DNA of 29,714 nucleotides. It comes from a virus. The DNA lies in IMG/VR virus record IMGVR_UViG_3300047380_000735, positions 1 through 29,714 of that record; one strand, 5' to 3'. This document shows positions 1-8,379 of the stretch, piece by piece. How positions within the stretch are numbered: the first letter of the stretch is position 1; each line of letters starts with the position of its first letter. The notes beneath the pieces are model-generated. The model searched no databases. It was given only the letters and a program-made list of their open reading frames with translations, and was not told the DNA's origin. The position numbers were made by a program, and so were the translations under genes.

Positions 1-357
1 CGTGTTATCAAAATCATCATCATTTAATATAAAGTTTTCTAAATTAAGCGCGTAATTTTGAAAAGTTTGTGCAAAGTGACGATTGGCATTATCGTCGGGT
101 AGTGTATCACTATAGTTTGGCGCTGATGAGTTTCCACCAACAGGTCCACCTTCAAATAGATTACTAAATTGAATATAATTATTAGTACTACCAGGTGATG
201 GCTCAGCAACAACTGGAATATCTAAAAGCGCAAATTTTGAATACTCAAAAACAACATCAGGGTTATAATAAGCACGAGTAAGATCTCTAGCAGCGCTAGA
301 AAAAGCATACATAGTACCACCCTGTTCTTGCGGTATTCTTATTAATGGTGTAGCCAT
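1..357 (-). CDS. Virion-associated protein, C-terminus cut by the window edge
   Basis: The reading frame opens at ATG 355-357 and stays open to the left edge, so only the N-terminal 119 residues are visible. It starts MATPLIRIPQEQGGTMYAFS and continues with a mixed, Tyr/Asn-rich sequence without membrane segments. I do not recognise a named family. It is the last visible gene of the baseplate/tail block and follows the 185-aa gene after a 20-bp gap. Its leader is A/T-rich with no Shine-Dalgarno. From position I infer a tail, baseplate or fibre-attachment component. The sequence alone does not prove this. Confidence 0.6.
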   Translation of the reverse strand, partial: MATPLIRIPQEQGGTMYAFSSAARDLTRAYYNPDVVFEYSKFALLDIPVVAEPSPGSTNNYIQFSNLFEGGPVGGNSSAPNYSDTLPDDNANRHFAQTFQNYALNLENFILNDDDFDNT

Positions 358-377
358 TTAATTTTTATTATTTTTTA

Positions 378-935
378 TTAGAATGTAAGAGTACAGTTAA
401 CATCAGAGATTAAATACCATAATCCGTTATAGTATCTCATTGTTAAAGTACCGTTAGGTAATATTGTTGCAGCCGTTGGTCCAGCGATGTTATTAACATC
501 TAATTGAACATTTGATCCGTCTGCTATAATAGTAACCTCTTGTCCATCATCTCCTGCTGGAAATACTAAAGGCTGTGCTAATCCAGATGCATCTAAAAGA
601 TACGTAGATTTTTCATAGTTACCTGCTGTTGGTACTGCAGAAACTGCAGCAACAGAGTGTCTTAATCCTCCTTCTAATATTAATGTGTTTTCTAAAGTAA
701 CTGGTAAAGACGCTGTTATATTTGATGTGTTAACTACAAATAAGTTAGATCCTCCGTTAGTTAAGTTAAGTTCTGAAGCGCTAACAGATCCTGTTAATGC
801 TAAAGATTGAGTTTGAACGTTCAATAAACCTGTAACCTGATCTAAGTTATCGTCTAGAGACGAAAAGTTGTCGTTGATTAAGATTCTTGAAGACGCTAAA
901 CTGTCTGTTCCTAAAATTGTTGTGATACTTGCCAT
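378..935 (-). CDS. Virion/fibre-like structural protein, 185 aa
   Basis: The protein has an N-terminal helical stretch (about residues 14-45, with SSLDDNLDQVTGLLN) followed by Ser/Thr/Asn/Gly-rich beta-type sequence. It ends in a segment with GDDGQEVTIIADGSNVQLD and later MRYYNGLWYLIS. A short coiled-coil-like start followed by a beta domain ending in an 'R-Y-x-x-G-x-W' strand is typical of trimeric phage fibre or baseplate-attached proteins. It directly follows the gp7-like gene (1-bp gap). No enzymatic motif is visible. The leader is AAAATAATTTAAA before ATG, without a Shine-Dalgarno. A short fibre or collar protein is the best reading; its receptor role, if any, is unknown. Confidence 0.6.
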   Translation of the reverse strand: MASITTILGTDSLASSRILINDNFSSLDDNLDQVTGLLNVQTQSLALTGSVSASELNLTNGGSNLFVVNTSNITASLPVTLENTLILEGGLRHSVAAVSAVPTAGNYEKSTYLLDASGLAQPLVFPAGDDGQEVTIIADGSNVQLDVNNIAGPTAATILPNGTLTMRYYNGLWYLISDVNCTLTF

Positions 936-936
936 T

Positions 937-3687
937 TTAAATTATTTTTAAAATATTTTTTGTTATTGAATTTTTATTGCCATTTGAATCAGTTAAATCT
1001 AAATTAATTGTATAATATCCTTTATGTTTTAACAAATAAGTTAATCTCTGATTACTATAATATATATCCTCGATATTTAATGTATTATTAACCAATTTCC
1101 ATTCTGATTTTACGACCCCTGGCATGTTGGTTAAATCATATGAAAATGTGACATGATTTAATAAATTTAGCTCAGCTAAGTTGTTGATTATATATGTATC
1201 ATCAAACCCTGGGTTGTAACTTGTAAAGTTAATTTTTTGATCTATAAGTCCTCCGATTGGATTACTAAAAGATACTGTTTTAAAATCATGAGTTCGTGCC
1301 GGTTCTTTACCAACTGCTAATATATAAGGACAAACGTCCTGTCCTAAAGATCCATTCCCAGTTACTAAATTACCATCAGTGTCTACTAGGATAGCATTAT
1401 AATTAAATTTAGAAATTATAGGATATATTAAAGGATCTACATTGTTTAACTCGTCAGCGACTGCTTCCCATGCTAGTACATCAGCTGCGTCAGATGGATA
1501 CGTTGATTGAATTGCGTATGAATCTGTATTTATTGTCCCAAACCCAGCAGTTTGCTCAATTACTAAATCAGTTCCTTGAGAATATCCATCTGAATTTGCT
1601 ATCTTAATCTGAAATGAAGAATTTATATCTGATCCTATTCTTGTCATTTTCCAAGTAGTTTCAGGACCGTCTTCCCATGTTTGAGTTTCCAAATCTCCCC
1701 ATTGATATGGTCCTGGTGTTTCGTTAAAACCAGTTGCTTGATTAGGATCTATGTATCTCCTAACAGTAGAATGTGGAGTTCCATTGTCTTTATCGTCTGA
1801 CATATAATTGGCTCTATCCATTGTTAAATAAAGAGTACTTATAGTATCTGATACTGGCATTAGGTTTTCTCTAGACCAATCCCAACTACTTCCAGTTTTA
1901 TTCCATTGATATGTATACTCATTCCAATTTAATTTCTTAGTAGCTCTTTGAGTTAATCCATATACTTCAACATTTTTATTCAATACTTCAATCCATTCTT
2001 TATGAATTCTAGTAGAACGTACATTGTATAAATCATGTAAATGTGCTTCAACAGTATATTTACCAGCGTATGGTAAAGTCATTGGAAAATGATTCCATTC
2101 GTAAACAGGTCCTCTAAAAGATTTATCATATCCTCTAGGTCCTAGTAAATGCCATTCAATTTCATAAACTCCTCTATGCCACCAGTTTTCCCAAGTTAAA
2201 AGATGATTACCAGTATCCGTTGCGTCTTCCCATGTAAATTCAGCAAAATCCCATGAATCTTCTAATCCTCTTTCAACATGAAAAGATACTGGAGCTCCAA
2301 TTGGGATTCCATCTAAAGTATTAAAAGTGTCCTTGCTTAAATCATAATAATTTCTATAAAAAGTTTCTATAGATTCGCATATTTCTAATTTATCTGAAGC
2401 CGGTATACTATTAAAGTCTTGATTAAATCCTGTAAGTCTATAATCTACTTTACGTAAATCTTCAATGTAAACATTTCTAAGAGCTGGTACTTTTTCAGGC
2501 ACAAACTCAATTCCAGCGTTTTGATCTTTAATATTATGTTGGTTATTCCAAACGTTTTGATTAAATTGAGAAAAGTAATCTCCTTCTCCTGTGATATCGA
2601 CTATCTTAGCCTGTAATGGTAAATAATCTTTTTGAAGTTTATTTTTTAAACCATATAATTTTACTAAAACTTCATCTGGAGAATAATCTAAAGCTTCTTT
2701 AACCTTAGGAATATCCCATTGATCTAATTCTCCAGTTGCGTTGTTTAATCTGTATACTAAAGAAAATCTAGATGTTTTCTTCTGATTAGAGTTAGGAAGA
2801 TCCGTTGTTTTATTTTTGTCAGCTAAAAACCCTGTAACTTCCTGATTAGGAACTGCTACTGCTTTTAATTTTCCAAAATTCTCGCTCTGTTCGTTTATAT
2901 TTAACCAATATTCTTTTAACGTAATTTTATCATATCCGAAGAAATCAATAGCACGTAAAAGAGCTTTATAAGTCCCTATAAAGGGTTTAATAGAAGAAGC
3001 CTGTAATAATAGTTCTTTTCTCTTTTGGTTTAGTAGAATGTGGTCAGGTGATTGCTCGCTAATGTTTGAGTCTCTAAATATAAAATAATCTAAATCACCT
3101 AAATTCATTCCGATGTTAGTTAATAAAGTCTTAAGTCTTTCGTCTTCAGCCTCAACTTCACCGTATATTTTAATGTTTGCTATTTCTCTAGTTTCAACTC
3201 CATCAACAACCTCAACAATACTTAAAGGTTTTATATGAAATCCTTCTTCTTCTGAATTTAAAGCAACTCGACATGTAATTGGCTTTGCTTGTAAATTTGC
3301 AGTGACTACTTTTTTATCTCCTGATGTTGAAGTAGATGTTGTTGAAGATAAAATAGGTTCTGATTGAAATAAGTCTTTTTTAACTATAAGCTCTCCATTA
3401 TCTGATTGTGCGCTATATAGAAAAACGTCTTCGCTAGAATTATAGTCTTTTTCAAATTTAAATTTAAATGCAACATCTCCTATTGATTCTGCAATTGGAG
3501 TTACATAAAGATCTTCAAATAAAGGTCCTTCTACATTTTCTAAAACGTGTAACGTTAGAGTTTCATATAGCCCTGCAGAAACTAATGGTAAATATACAAC
3601 ACCCTGCCATATATCTAATTCATCATTGTAAATTAAATTAAGGTCATTAGAATCGTTATCGTAAAATCTTAGATTTTTATATGTCAT
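937..3687 (-). CDS. Baseplate wedge protein, gp7-like, with PKD/Ig-like domains (916 aa)
   Basis: This is the largest gene of the window, directly after gp25, gp6 and a 91-aa gene, which is where T4 places gp7. Residues about 215-270 carry a helical segment (LLLQASSIKPFIGTYKALLR, then AIDFFGYDKITLKEYW) like that seen in tail-protein-I/gp7-type wedge proteins. Near residues 490-570 there is a PKD/Ig-like domain, rich in Trp, with GKYTVEAHLHDLYNVRST and EWIEV. The C-terminus is a second PKD-like domain (HKGYYTINLDLTDSNGNK). T4 gp7 is about 1030 residues, so size fits. The ATG overlaps the stop of the 91-aa gene by one base. The wedge role is inferred from order, size and the helical motif. The PKD domains may contact sugars or stabilise the periphery. 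Confidence 0.6.
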   Translation of the reverse strand: MTYKNLRFYDNDSNDLNLIYNDELDIWQGVVYLPLVSAGLYETLTLHVLENVEGPLFEDLYVTPIAESIGDVAFKFKFEKDYNSSEDVFLYSAQSDNGELIVKKDLFQSEPILSSTTSTSTSGDKKVVTANLQAKPITCRVALNSEEEGFHIKPLSIVEVVDGVETREIANIKIYGEVEAEDERLKTLLTNIGMNLGDLDYFIFRDSNISEQSPDHILLNQKRKELLLQASSIKPFIGTYKALLRAIDFFGYDKITLKEYWLNINEQSENFGKLKAVAVPNQEVTGFLADKNKTTDLPNSNQKKTSRFSLVYRLNNATGELDQWDIPKVKEALDYSPDEVLVKLYGLKNKLQKDYLPLQAKIVDITGEGDYFSQFNQNVWNNQHNIKDQNAGIEFVPEKVPALRNVYIEDLRKVDYRLTGFNQDFNSIPASDKLEICESIETFYRNYYDLSKDTFNTLDGIPIGAPVSFHVERGLEDSWDFAEFTWEDATDTGNHLLTWENWWHRGVYEIEWHLLGPRGYDKSFRGPVYEWNHFPMTLPYAGKYTVEAHLHDLYNVRSTRIHKEWIEVLNKNVEVYGLTQRATKKLNWNEYTYQWNKTGSSWDWSRENLMPVSDTISTLYLTMDRANYMSDDKDNGTPHSTVRRYIDPNQATGFNETPGPYQWGDLETQTWEDGPETTWKMTRIGSDINSSFQIKIANSDGYSQGTDLVIEQTAGFGTINTDSYAIQSTYPSDAADVLAWEAVADELNNVDPLIYPIISKFNYNAILVDTDGNLVTGNGSLGQDVCPYILAVGKEPARTHDFKTVSFSNPIGGLIDQKINFTSYNPGFDDTYIINNLAELNLLNHVTFSYDLTNMPGVVKSEWKLVNNTLNIEDIYYSNQRLTYLLKHKGYYTINLDLTDSNGNKNSITKNILKII

Positions 3688-3962
3688 TATCTAAATTTTT
3701 TGTAATCTTTTTTTGTTGTAAACGATTTAAATCCTTTTAAATACGTTACTGCGTTTACTAAATCAGTTAATGCCTTTTGAATTAATACTATAAAATCATT
3801 CATCGTATTATTTCTAATAATATATGCAGATAAAGAACCTCTTAAAATATTTTCACTGAAGTCATTTCCTAAATTTTTTCTAGAATCTACTGCAGATTTA
3901 CGTACTTCGTAATTTCTCTTTTGTCTACTTTTAAATAAATTTTGAATAGGTGAATTTGCCAT
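3687..3962 (-). CDS. Small protein between gp6-like and gp7-like wedge genes (91 aa)
   Basis: A basic 91-residue protein with no recognised domain. Its N-terminal half is Arg/Lys/Ser-rich (KSRQKRNYEVRKSAVDSRKN). The second half has a helix (about 52-77) with hydrophobic periodicity, followed by a Lys-rich tail. It shares single-base overlaps with both neighbours: its start overlaps the gp6-like stop, and its stop overlaps the gp7-like start. The three are therefore probably co-translated and act together. A small wedge adaptor or assembly factor is plausible by context only. Confidence 0.65.
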   Translation of the reverse strand: MANSPIQNLFKSRQKRNYEVRKSAVDSRKNLGNDFSENILRGSLSAYIIRNNTMNDFIVLIQKALTDLVNAVTYLKGFKSFTTKKDYKKFR

Positions 3963-5782
3963 TATAGTGCTTTTCTATTTTTAGCCTGTATCTGTGCGAA
4001 TATTGTATTCTTTACAGCAGGTTCATCAAAGTAAATAGATAGTGCTGCCATTTCGCCAAGCTTAGCGTCATCTAATACTTCAACACCGTCTCTATCTTGC
4101 CAACCTCCTCTAAACAATGCAACTTCTTGAGATTCTAAAATAATATCACCAAATGAATCTAAGTTAATAACTTCTTCTGGTAATGCAGCATTAGGTTCAA
4201 AATCAACTCTCTGAGTTGTTACAGTTCTTTTAAAGAAAACGTATTTAGATTTACCATTTCCAATATCTTCTAATACCGGCGTTGATGGAGTTACTGTTAC
4301 TTTTTCTAAAGTATAGAATCCATTTCTTCTTGCGTCTTCTTCAACTTGAGAAGTAAATTTAACGTTAACTGAATCAATACCTTCAATTGATTCTAAAATT
4401 GCAATGATATCTGATTTAGGTAAACGGTCTCTTCTTGTTATGCTAATTAAATATTCGCTAATTTTAGATCTTATTTCAGAGTATAACGTTTTTTTGTTAT
4501 AACCTTCAAAATATCTTACTTTAACATCCATTCTAAATTTTTGTACTTTAGGTTCTACTATTTTAACTTCAGTAGTAACCATCTGTTGTCCGCTTTTTTC
4601 TAATAGATTTAATATTCCATTCTTTTCATCACTTGAGAAAAAGAACTCATCTAACCCTAGATTAAAATAATCTTTATTCTTTGTTAGTTTTTTCTTTGTA
4701 TCTGGTAACATAAATAAATAAATCACATTGTCGTCATCTAAATATCCGTCTTCAGTTGTGTTATATGCATCTAAATAAGAGAACATTCCGTATCTTGAAA
4801 GAAAATGCTCATAAGAATTTGGAGTAGCTAAAATAAATGAATGAGACTGTAGAGGTGCAATTAACTTTGTTAATGCGATATCCTCAGGGTCTGCTCCCAT
4901 TTTAGGAGTTACTGTAAATGAAGATTCTAATAATTGGTTTAAATCATGTTCTTCTCCTAAAGAATCAAATCCTTCAGTTACAAATTTAAAAGTTAAATCT
5001 TTAGAACCTGTGAGATTTCCTCCAGAACCATCTGTTACAATGTATTCTATATCAATACTTGCTCCTTCTTGCGGAATTGAACCAAAAGAACCATTACCAA
5101 AATAAACATCTAACCCTCCGTTGATTCCAGTTTTAACTAAATACCCTTTAGTACCAACCTTCATGTCATATAAAGAATCATATTTAGTCCATAATTCACT
5201 ATTAACGCTTACTCTAACTGAGTGATGATCTGTTATGCCTTTTATTATAATGTTAAAAGATTGAAGTTTTTCTCCAGTAGCTGTTACTGTTTGGTTTTCA
5301 ACTTTACCTTGAATAACTGGTATGTATATATAGTTTGAGTTACTTTTTTCAATTCTAAATTTATCAGCGTTTGTCTTTAAAATGTATTCTAATCCATTTG
5401 AAGAACATTTAATTGTAGAGTTTTTAGAAATATTTAATGCGTCACCTGCAATATCTGTAGATGCTGATGTGTTTAGTCTTATTTTTATTTCGCCATACGC
5501 ACTTGCACCTCTAAAAGCGTCATGACCTGCTAGCCTTGATAATCCATAAATTGATTCTGGATTTTGTGCAGTTAAAATATTTTGCTCAACCGTAGAGTCT
5601 TCAATATAGAAGAAAATTAGTTTAGTTATTTCAGATAAAACATCAAGAATTTGAGAGAAAGGAGACGCAGTCGTAAACAACTCACTCGTTCTTCCATATA
5701 AACGAGCAATGTATGTTCTCGTATCTGAGATCATTTCATTAGCTTTAATTCTAGATGTATTTAAAAATTTAAATTCAGCCAT
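3962..5782 (-). CDS. 6: Baseplate wedge protein gp6-like (baseplate J family), 606 aa
   Basis: In T4-like virions gp6 forms the ring of the baseplate wedge with gp25 and gp7, and drives the hexagon-to-star change on contraction. The N-terminal 100 residues have the family pattern: YIARLYGRTSELFTTASPFS, then a helix leading to NPESIYGLSRLAGHD. This is followed by repeated beta domains, including DVYFGNGSFGSIPQEGASID and the IEYIVTDGSGGN type of J-family strand. The C-terminal half has a helical stretch with RDRLPKSDIIAILESIEGI, also typical. T4 gp6 is about 660 residues, so length agrees. It follows gp25 by 17 bases, the usual gp25-gp6 (P2 W-J) order. The leader is AAAATTATAAAAAAAACAA before ATG, without a Shine-Dalgarno. 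Confidence 0.88.
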   Translation of the reverse strand: MAEFKFLNTSRIKANEMISDTRTYIARLYGRTSELFTTASPFSQILDVLSEITKLIFFYIEDSTVEQNILTAQNPESIYGLSRLAGHDAFRGASAYGEIKIRLNTSASTDIAGDALNISKNSTIKCSSNGLEYILKTNADKFRIEKSNSNYIYIPVIQGKVENQTVTATGEKLQSFNIIIKGITDHHSVRVSVNSELWTKYDSLYDMKVGTKGYLVKTGINGGLDVYFGNGSFGSIPQEGASIDIEYIVTDGSGGNLTGSKDLTFKFVTEGFDSLGEEHDLNQLLESSFTVTPKMGADPEDIALTKLIAPLQSHSFILATPNSYEHFLSRYGMFSYLDAYNTTEDGYLDDDNVIYLFMLPDTKKKLTKNKDYFNLGLDEFFFSSDEKNGILNLLEKSGQQMVTTEVKIVEPKVQKFRMDVKVRYFEGYNKKTLYSEIRSKISEYLISITRRDRLPKSDIIAILESIEGIDSVNVKFTSQVEEDARRNGFYTLEKVTVTPSTPVLEDIGNGKSKYVFFKRTVTTQRVDFEPNAALPEEVINLDSFGDIILESQEVALFRGGWQDRDGVEVLDDAKLGEMAALSIYFDEPAVKNTIFAQIQAKNRKAL

Positions 5783-5799
5783 TTGTTTTTTTTATAATT

Positions 5800-6153
5800 T
5801 TATATGTATACTCCTAATTGAAGTCGCGAATCAATAGTAATATCTAAAAACACTGCGTGTCTGTCTACTTCTTTTGCGTAATCAACTTGAATATCTACAC
5901 TATATTTTTGAGCTAAAGGTGCGTATTGAGCTATTTGCTCATTAATTACTTTCTTTAGCTGGAAATCATTATATCTTAATTCATATACGTAATCTTCTAA
6001 ACTTGCACCAAACTCTAAATCACCTAGAACATCTCCTTTTCTCGTGAAAAGTATTGTTTCTATTTGAGTCATTAACATAGAAAGCTCAGCGTCTTGCTGC
6101 AGCTTATCTGGGCTAAAATTTGGTTCTCCTATTTCTTTTACGTAAAACTCCAT
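5800..6153 (-). CDS. 25: Baseplate wedge protein gp25 (GPW/gp25 family), 117 aa
   Basis: This small wedge subunit nucleates sheath polymerisation at the baseplate. The diagnostic GPW/gp25 signature is present: a helix ending in IETILFTRKGDVLGDLEFGA, then SLEDYVYE (residues about 31-59). It is followed by a helix and the strand pair VDIQVDYAKEV and AVFLDITIDSRL. Length matches T4 gp25 (132 aa) and P2 W (115 aa). It sits between the gp13-like neck gene and gp6, the conserved gp25-gp6 order. The start is the ATG at 6151-6153. No Shine-Dalgarno is seen in the TATATA-rich leader. Confidence 0.95.
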   Translation of the reverse strand: MEFYVKEIGEPNFSPDKLQQDAELSMLMTQIETILFTRKGDVLGDLEFGASLEDYVYELRYNDFQLKKVINEQIAQYAPLAQKYSVDIQVDYAKEVDRHAVFLDITIDSRLQLGVYI

Positions 6154-6169
6154 ATATCTATATATACCA

Positions 6170-7000
6170 CTAAGAATGCATCATCCAATCAGCACCTTCA
6201 TCTGTTTTTATTTCTTCAATTACATTTTCTAATTCAGTTTCTCCTAAACCTTGAATAACATCAGCATTTACTTGAATATTTCCAGGTAATGTAAATCCGA
6301 ATATAGAAAGCTTTTGTCCTAGCGAAACCTTTATTTTTGCTGCGCAATATCTAAAGAATGCTTCATCACTAAAAAGATTACACTCTGGAATAGTTTCATA
6401 TACTTCTAATATAACATCTTTTTTAGGAGTATCTCCCATAAATTTTAACTGATGTGTTAATTGGTTATATTGAAAACTAATTGGATTCTCTAAAACTTGT
6501 CTTGCTAAGTCGTAAAAACTTTCATTAATAACATAGGCTTGCAAATTTTCAGCTGCTGCTGCAGTTCCAGCTCCACCATATAATCCTTGAGCCATCATTC
6601 TTTCCATTGCAAAATCACCGGTCGTGAAATTAATATCGTTTGTCATTCCCGATCTTGATCCTGTTTCAAATACACCGTAAACTGAATAAACTTCGTTTCC
6701 TTTGCTAGTGTCATCCATTCCAGGTAGTGTGATAGCTCTATTTTGTTTAAAATATTCTGAATCAAAAAGAGCAACTGGTAAAACTACAAAAGATTCTTTT
6801 ACAGAATACTCATAATTTTTATAAAACCATTTTTTAGCTCTTTTTACAATGTTCTGAACTTCTTTCTTTGGAAGATTCATAGGGATCATACAAGACCCTG
6901 TAACTTCTTCTGCTAGTTCATTAACAAATTCATTAAAACAGTCACTCCCTAATTGAGGGTCTGCTAACCATGAATCGTCTCCTACAAATATATTACTCAT
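6170..7000 (-). CDS. 13: Neck / head-completion protein, T4 gp13-like (276 aa)
   Basis: The C-terminal two thirds follow the T4 gp13 pattern as I recall it. SFYDLARQVLENPISFQYNQ precedes LTHQLKFMGD (T4: NSANEQLKVMGN), then a strand reading VILEVYETIPE. A helix follows with FFRYCAAKIKVSLGQKLSIF, and then FTLPGNIQVNADVIQGLGET and ELENVIEEI (T4: [20 protein letters not shown]). The N-terminal region has a helix-strand segment with IVKRAKKWFYKNY. T4 gp13 is 309 aa. gp13 closes the portal/neck after DNA packaging. Its place just ahead of gp25 inside the wedge genes differs from T4, where gp13 lies near gp14 and gp15. A gp14-like or other neck adaptor remains possible. Confidence 0.7.
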   Translation of the reverse strand: MSNIFVGDDSWLADPQLGSDCFNEFVNELAEEVTGSCMIPMNLPKKEVQNIVKRAKKWFYKNYEYSVKESFVVLPVALFDSEYFKQNRAITLPGMDDTSKGNEVYSVYGVFETGSRSGMTNDINFTTGDFAMERMMAQGLYGGAGTAAAAENLQAYVINESFYDLARQVLENPISFQYNQLTHQLKFMGDTPKKDVILEVYETIPECNLFSDEAFFRYCAAKIKVSLGQKLSIFGFTLPGNIQVNADVIQGLGETELENVIEEIKTDEGADWMMHS

Positions 7001-7018
7001 TTTTATATGTACTTTATT

Positions 7019-8314
7019 TTATACTTCTTGATACAACACCTTTTCAGTGTTATCGAATTTAGCTGTTTTTTTATCGTATTTACCTTCTCTAAATATTCCG
7101 CCTTTCATACTTCCTTTAAATATTCCATTTGTTCCATATATATACGCATCATTTGCATGACAGCTTTTATGTATATATGAATTTTTAACTTTGGAAGAGT
7201 TTATCTGACAATTATCATAAAAATTACACTCATCAACATCAGATCCTTCTAATTGACATTGAAATAAATCAGAGTGAGAAACTTCTCCTCTAATATGGCA
7301 ATTTATAAAATCATAATTATCTAATTCAACGCAATACGATAGCTTTCCATCTTTTACTTGAACCCTACCGGTATCAGTATCATAATTTATATGGCCTTTT
7401 GAAATCGCACCATGCGTAAATAATCGCATAACTTGTTCTTTTATATTTGCCCAGTAAATATCTACTATTTTATCTTCTTTATTTAAATCAACACTGAATT
7501 GAATATGTTTCCAATTTTTTTCAATTTCTCTCCAATTTCTTCTAGAATCTATAATTCTCTTATTATCTGCTAATATTTTTTTAAGTTCTAGTGCATTTAG
7601 ATCTGTAAATCTTTTAGACTCTGTTGAATTCCATAATTGAACTAAAAAACTATCTAACATGTGTAATATAGTTGATGTCTTTTTTTCCCAATCGGCTCCA
7701 CCAATATATCTAAATTCTAAATAATTACTATGTCTTTTTTCAAAGTTAATTCCATAGTATTTAGAATCGGGGTAAATAAAATTTTGTTGATTAATTGTTT
7801 TACCGTCAAAGAAATAAGTATCTTTGTTAGGTAAAATAAATTTAATAGATTTTGCGTATGCTGAATCTTTTCTTTCTGGAAAGAATTTAAAAACTTGATT
7901 TTCTTTAAAATCTAAAATAAACTTAAGAACGTTCATTTTAGATATTCTATTTTTATCTTCAATCTTATTTTTATCAAAAGAAATATTCAAATGTATTGAA
8001 GATCTATCATTAGTATATCCATTCTTTTCTATCCACGAACACACATTAATAATCATTAACCTCGCAGAATAATAAGGTACTGCACCGGTTACTAATTCCA
8101 TTAACTTGGCGCCACCACTCATGTCTGGTTCTATTTTAAACTCATCAGAAGTTACAACAAAGTCACTATGTGCTTGTTCCTCTACTCTGATTTTTTTATT
8201 TAAAATCCCAGCAAGTTCTTTAGCAGTTTCCTCTATTGAAATATTTGAATAAAATTCAAATTCTACACCAACTAAGGCGTTTTTCAGTATTTCTGAATCA
8301 TTAAATGTTTTCAT
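7019..8314 (-). CDS. Amidoligase-family enzyme fused to a C-terminal beta-helix/pentapeptide-like domain (431 aa)
   Basis: The N-terminal domain has the motifs of the amidoligase_2 family (glutamine-synthetase/GCS fold, PF12224): GVEFEF (16-21), DMSGGAKLMELVTG (64-77) and RSSIHLNISF (104-113). A later strand reads YLEFRYIGGADWEKK (about 198-212). In this family the Glu residues of the first motif and the His/Glu positions bind Mg-ATP, and members form amide or peptide bonds. From about residue 325 the sequence changes to short repeats with alternating hydrophobic positions: YDFINCHIRG, HSDLFQCQLEGSDV, ECNFYDNCQINSSKV, NSYIHKSCHANDAYIYG. This resembles a right-handed beta-helix of pentapeptide type. 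The gene lies inside the baseplate block, between LPD29-like and gp13-like genes. Substrate unknown; peptide tagging of a virion or cell-wall target is inference. Confidence 0.75.
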   Translation of the reverse strand: MKTFNDSEILKNALVGVEFEFYSNISIEETAKELAGILNKKIRVEEQAHSDFVVTSDEFKIEPDMSGGAKLMELVTGAVPYYSARLMIINVCSWIEKNGYTNDRSSIHLNISFDKNKIEDKNRISKMNVLKFILDFKENQVFKFFPERKDSAYAKSIKFILPNKDTYFFDGKTINQQNFIYPDSKYYGINFEKRHSNYLEFRYIGGADWEKKTSTILHMLDSFLVQLWNSTESKRFTDLNALELKKILADNKRIIDSRRNWREIEKNWKHIQFSVDLNKEDKIVDIYWANIKEQVMRLFTHGAISKGHINYDTDTGRVQVKDGKLSYCVELDNYDFINCHIRGEVSHSDLFQCQLEGSDVDECNFYDNCQINSSKVKNSYIHKSCHANDAYIYGTNGIFKGSMKGGIFREGKYDKKTAKFDNTEKVLYQEV

Positions 8315-8317
8315 CCG

Positions 8318-8354
8318 CGAATATATTCTAAACTTAAGTTAGTTTATATATTCG
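8318..8354 (-). promoter_or_regulatory. Long inverted repeat just upstream of the amidoligase start
   Basis: CGAATATAT (8318-8326) and ATATATTCG (8346-8354) are perfect inverted arms of 9 bases. The 19-base centre holds a second palindrome, AACTTAAGTT (8331-8340), flanked by CTA...TAG. The right arm ends four bases before the ATG at 8312-8314, so an RNA hairpin would sit at the ribosome landing site. As DNA it could instead be an operator. It has no T-tract on the minus strand, so it is not an ordinary terminator. Confidence 0.5.
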
Positions 8355-8379
8355 TATTATATTATCATAATACCCGGAT

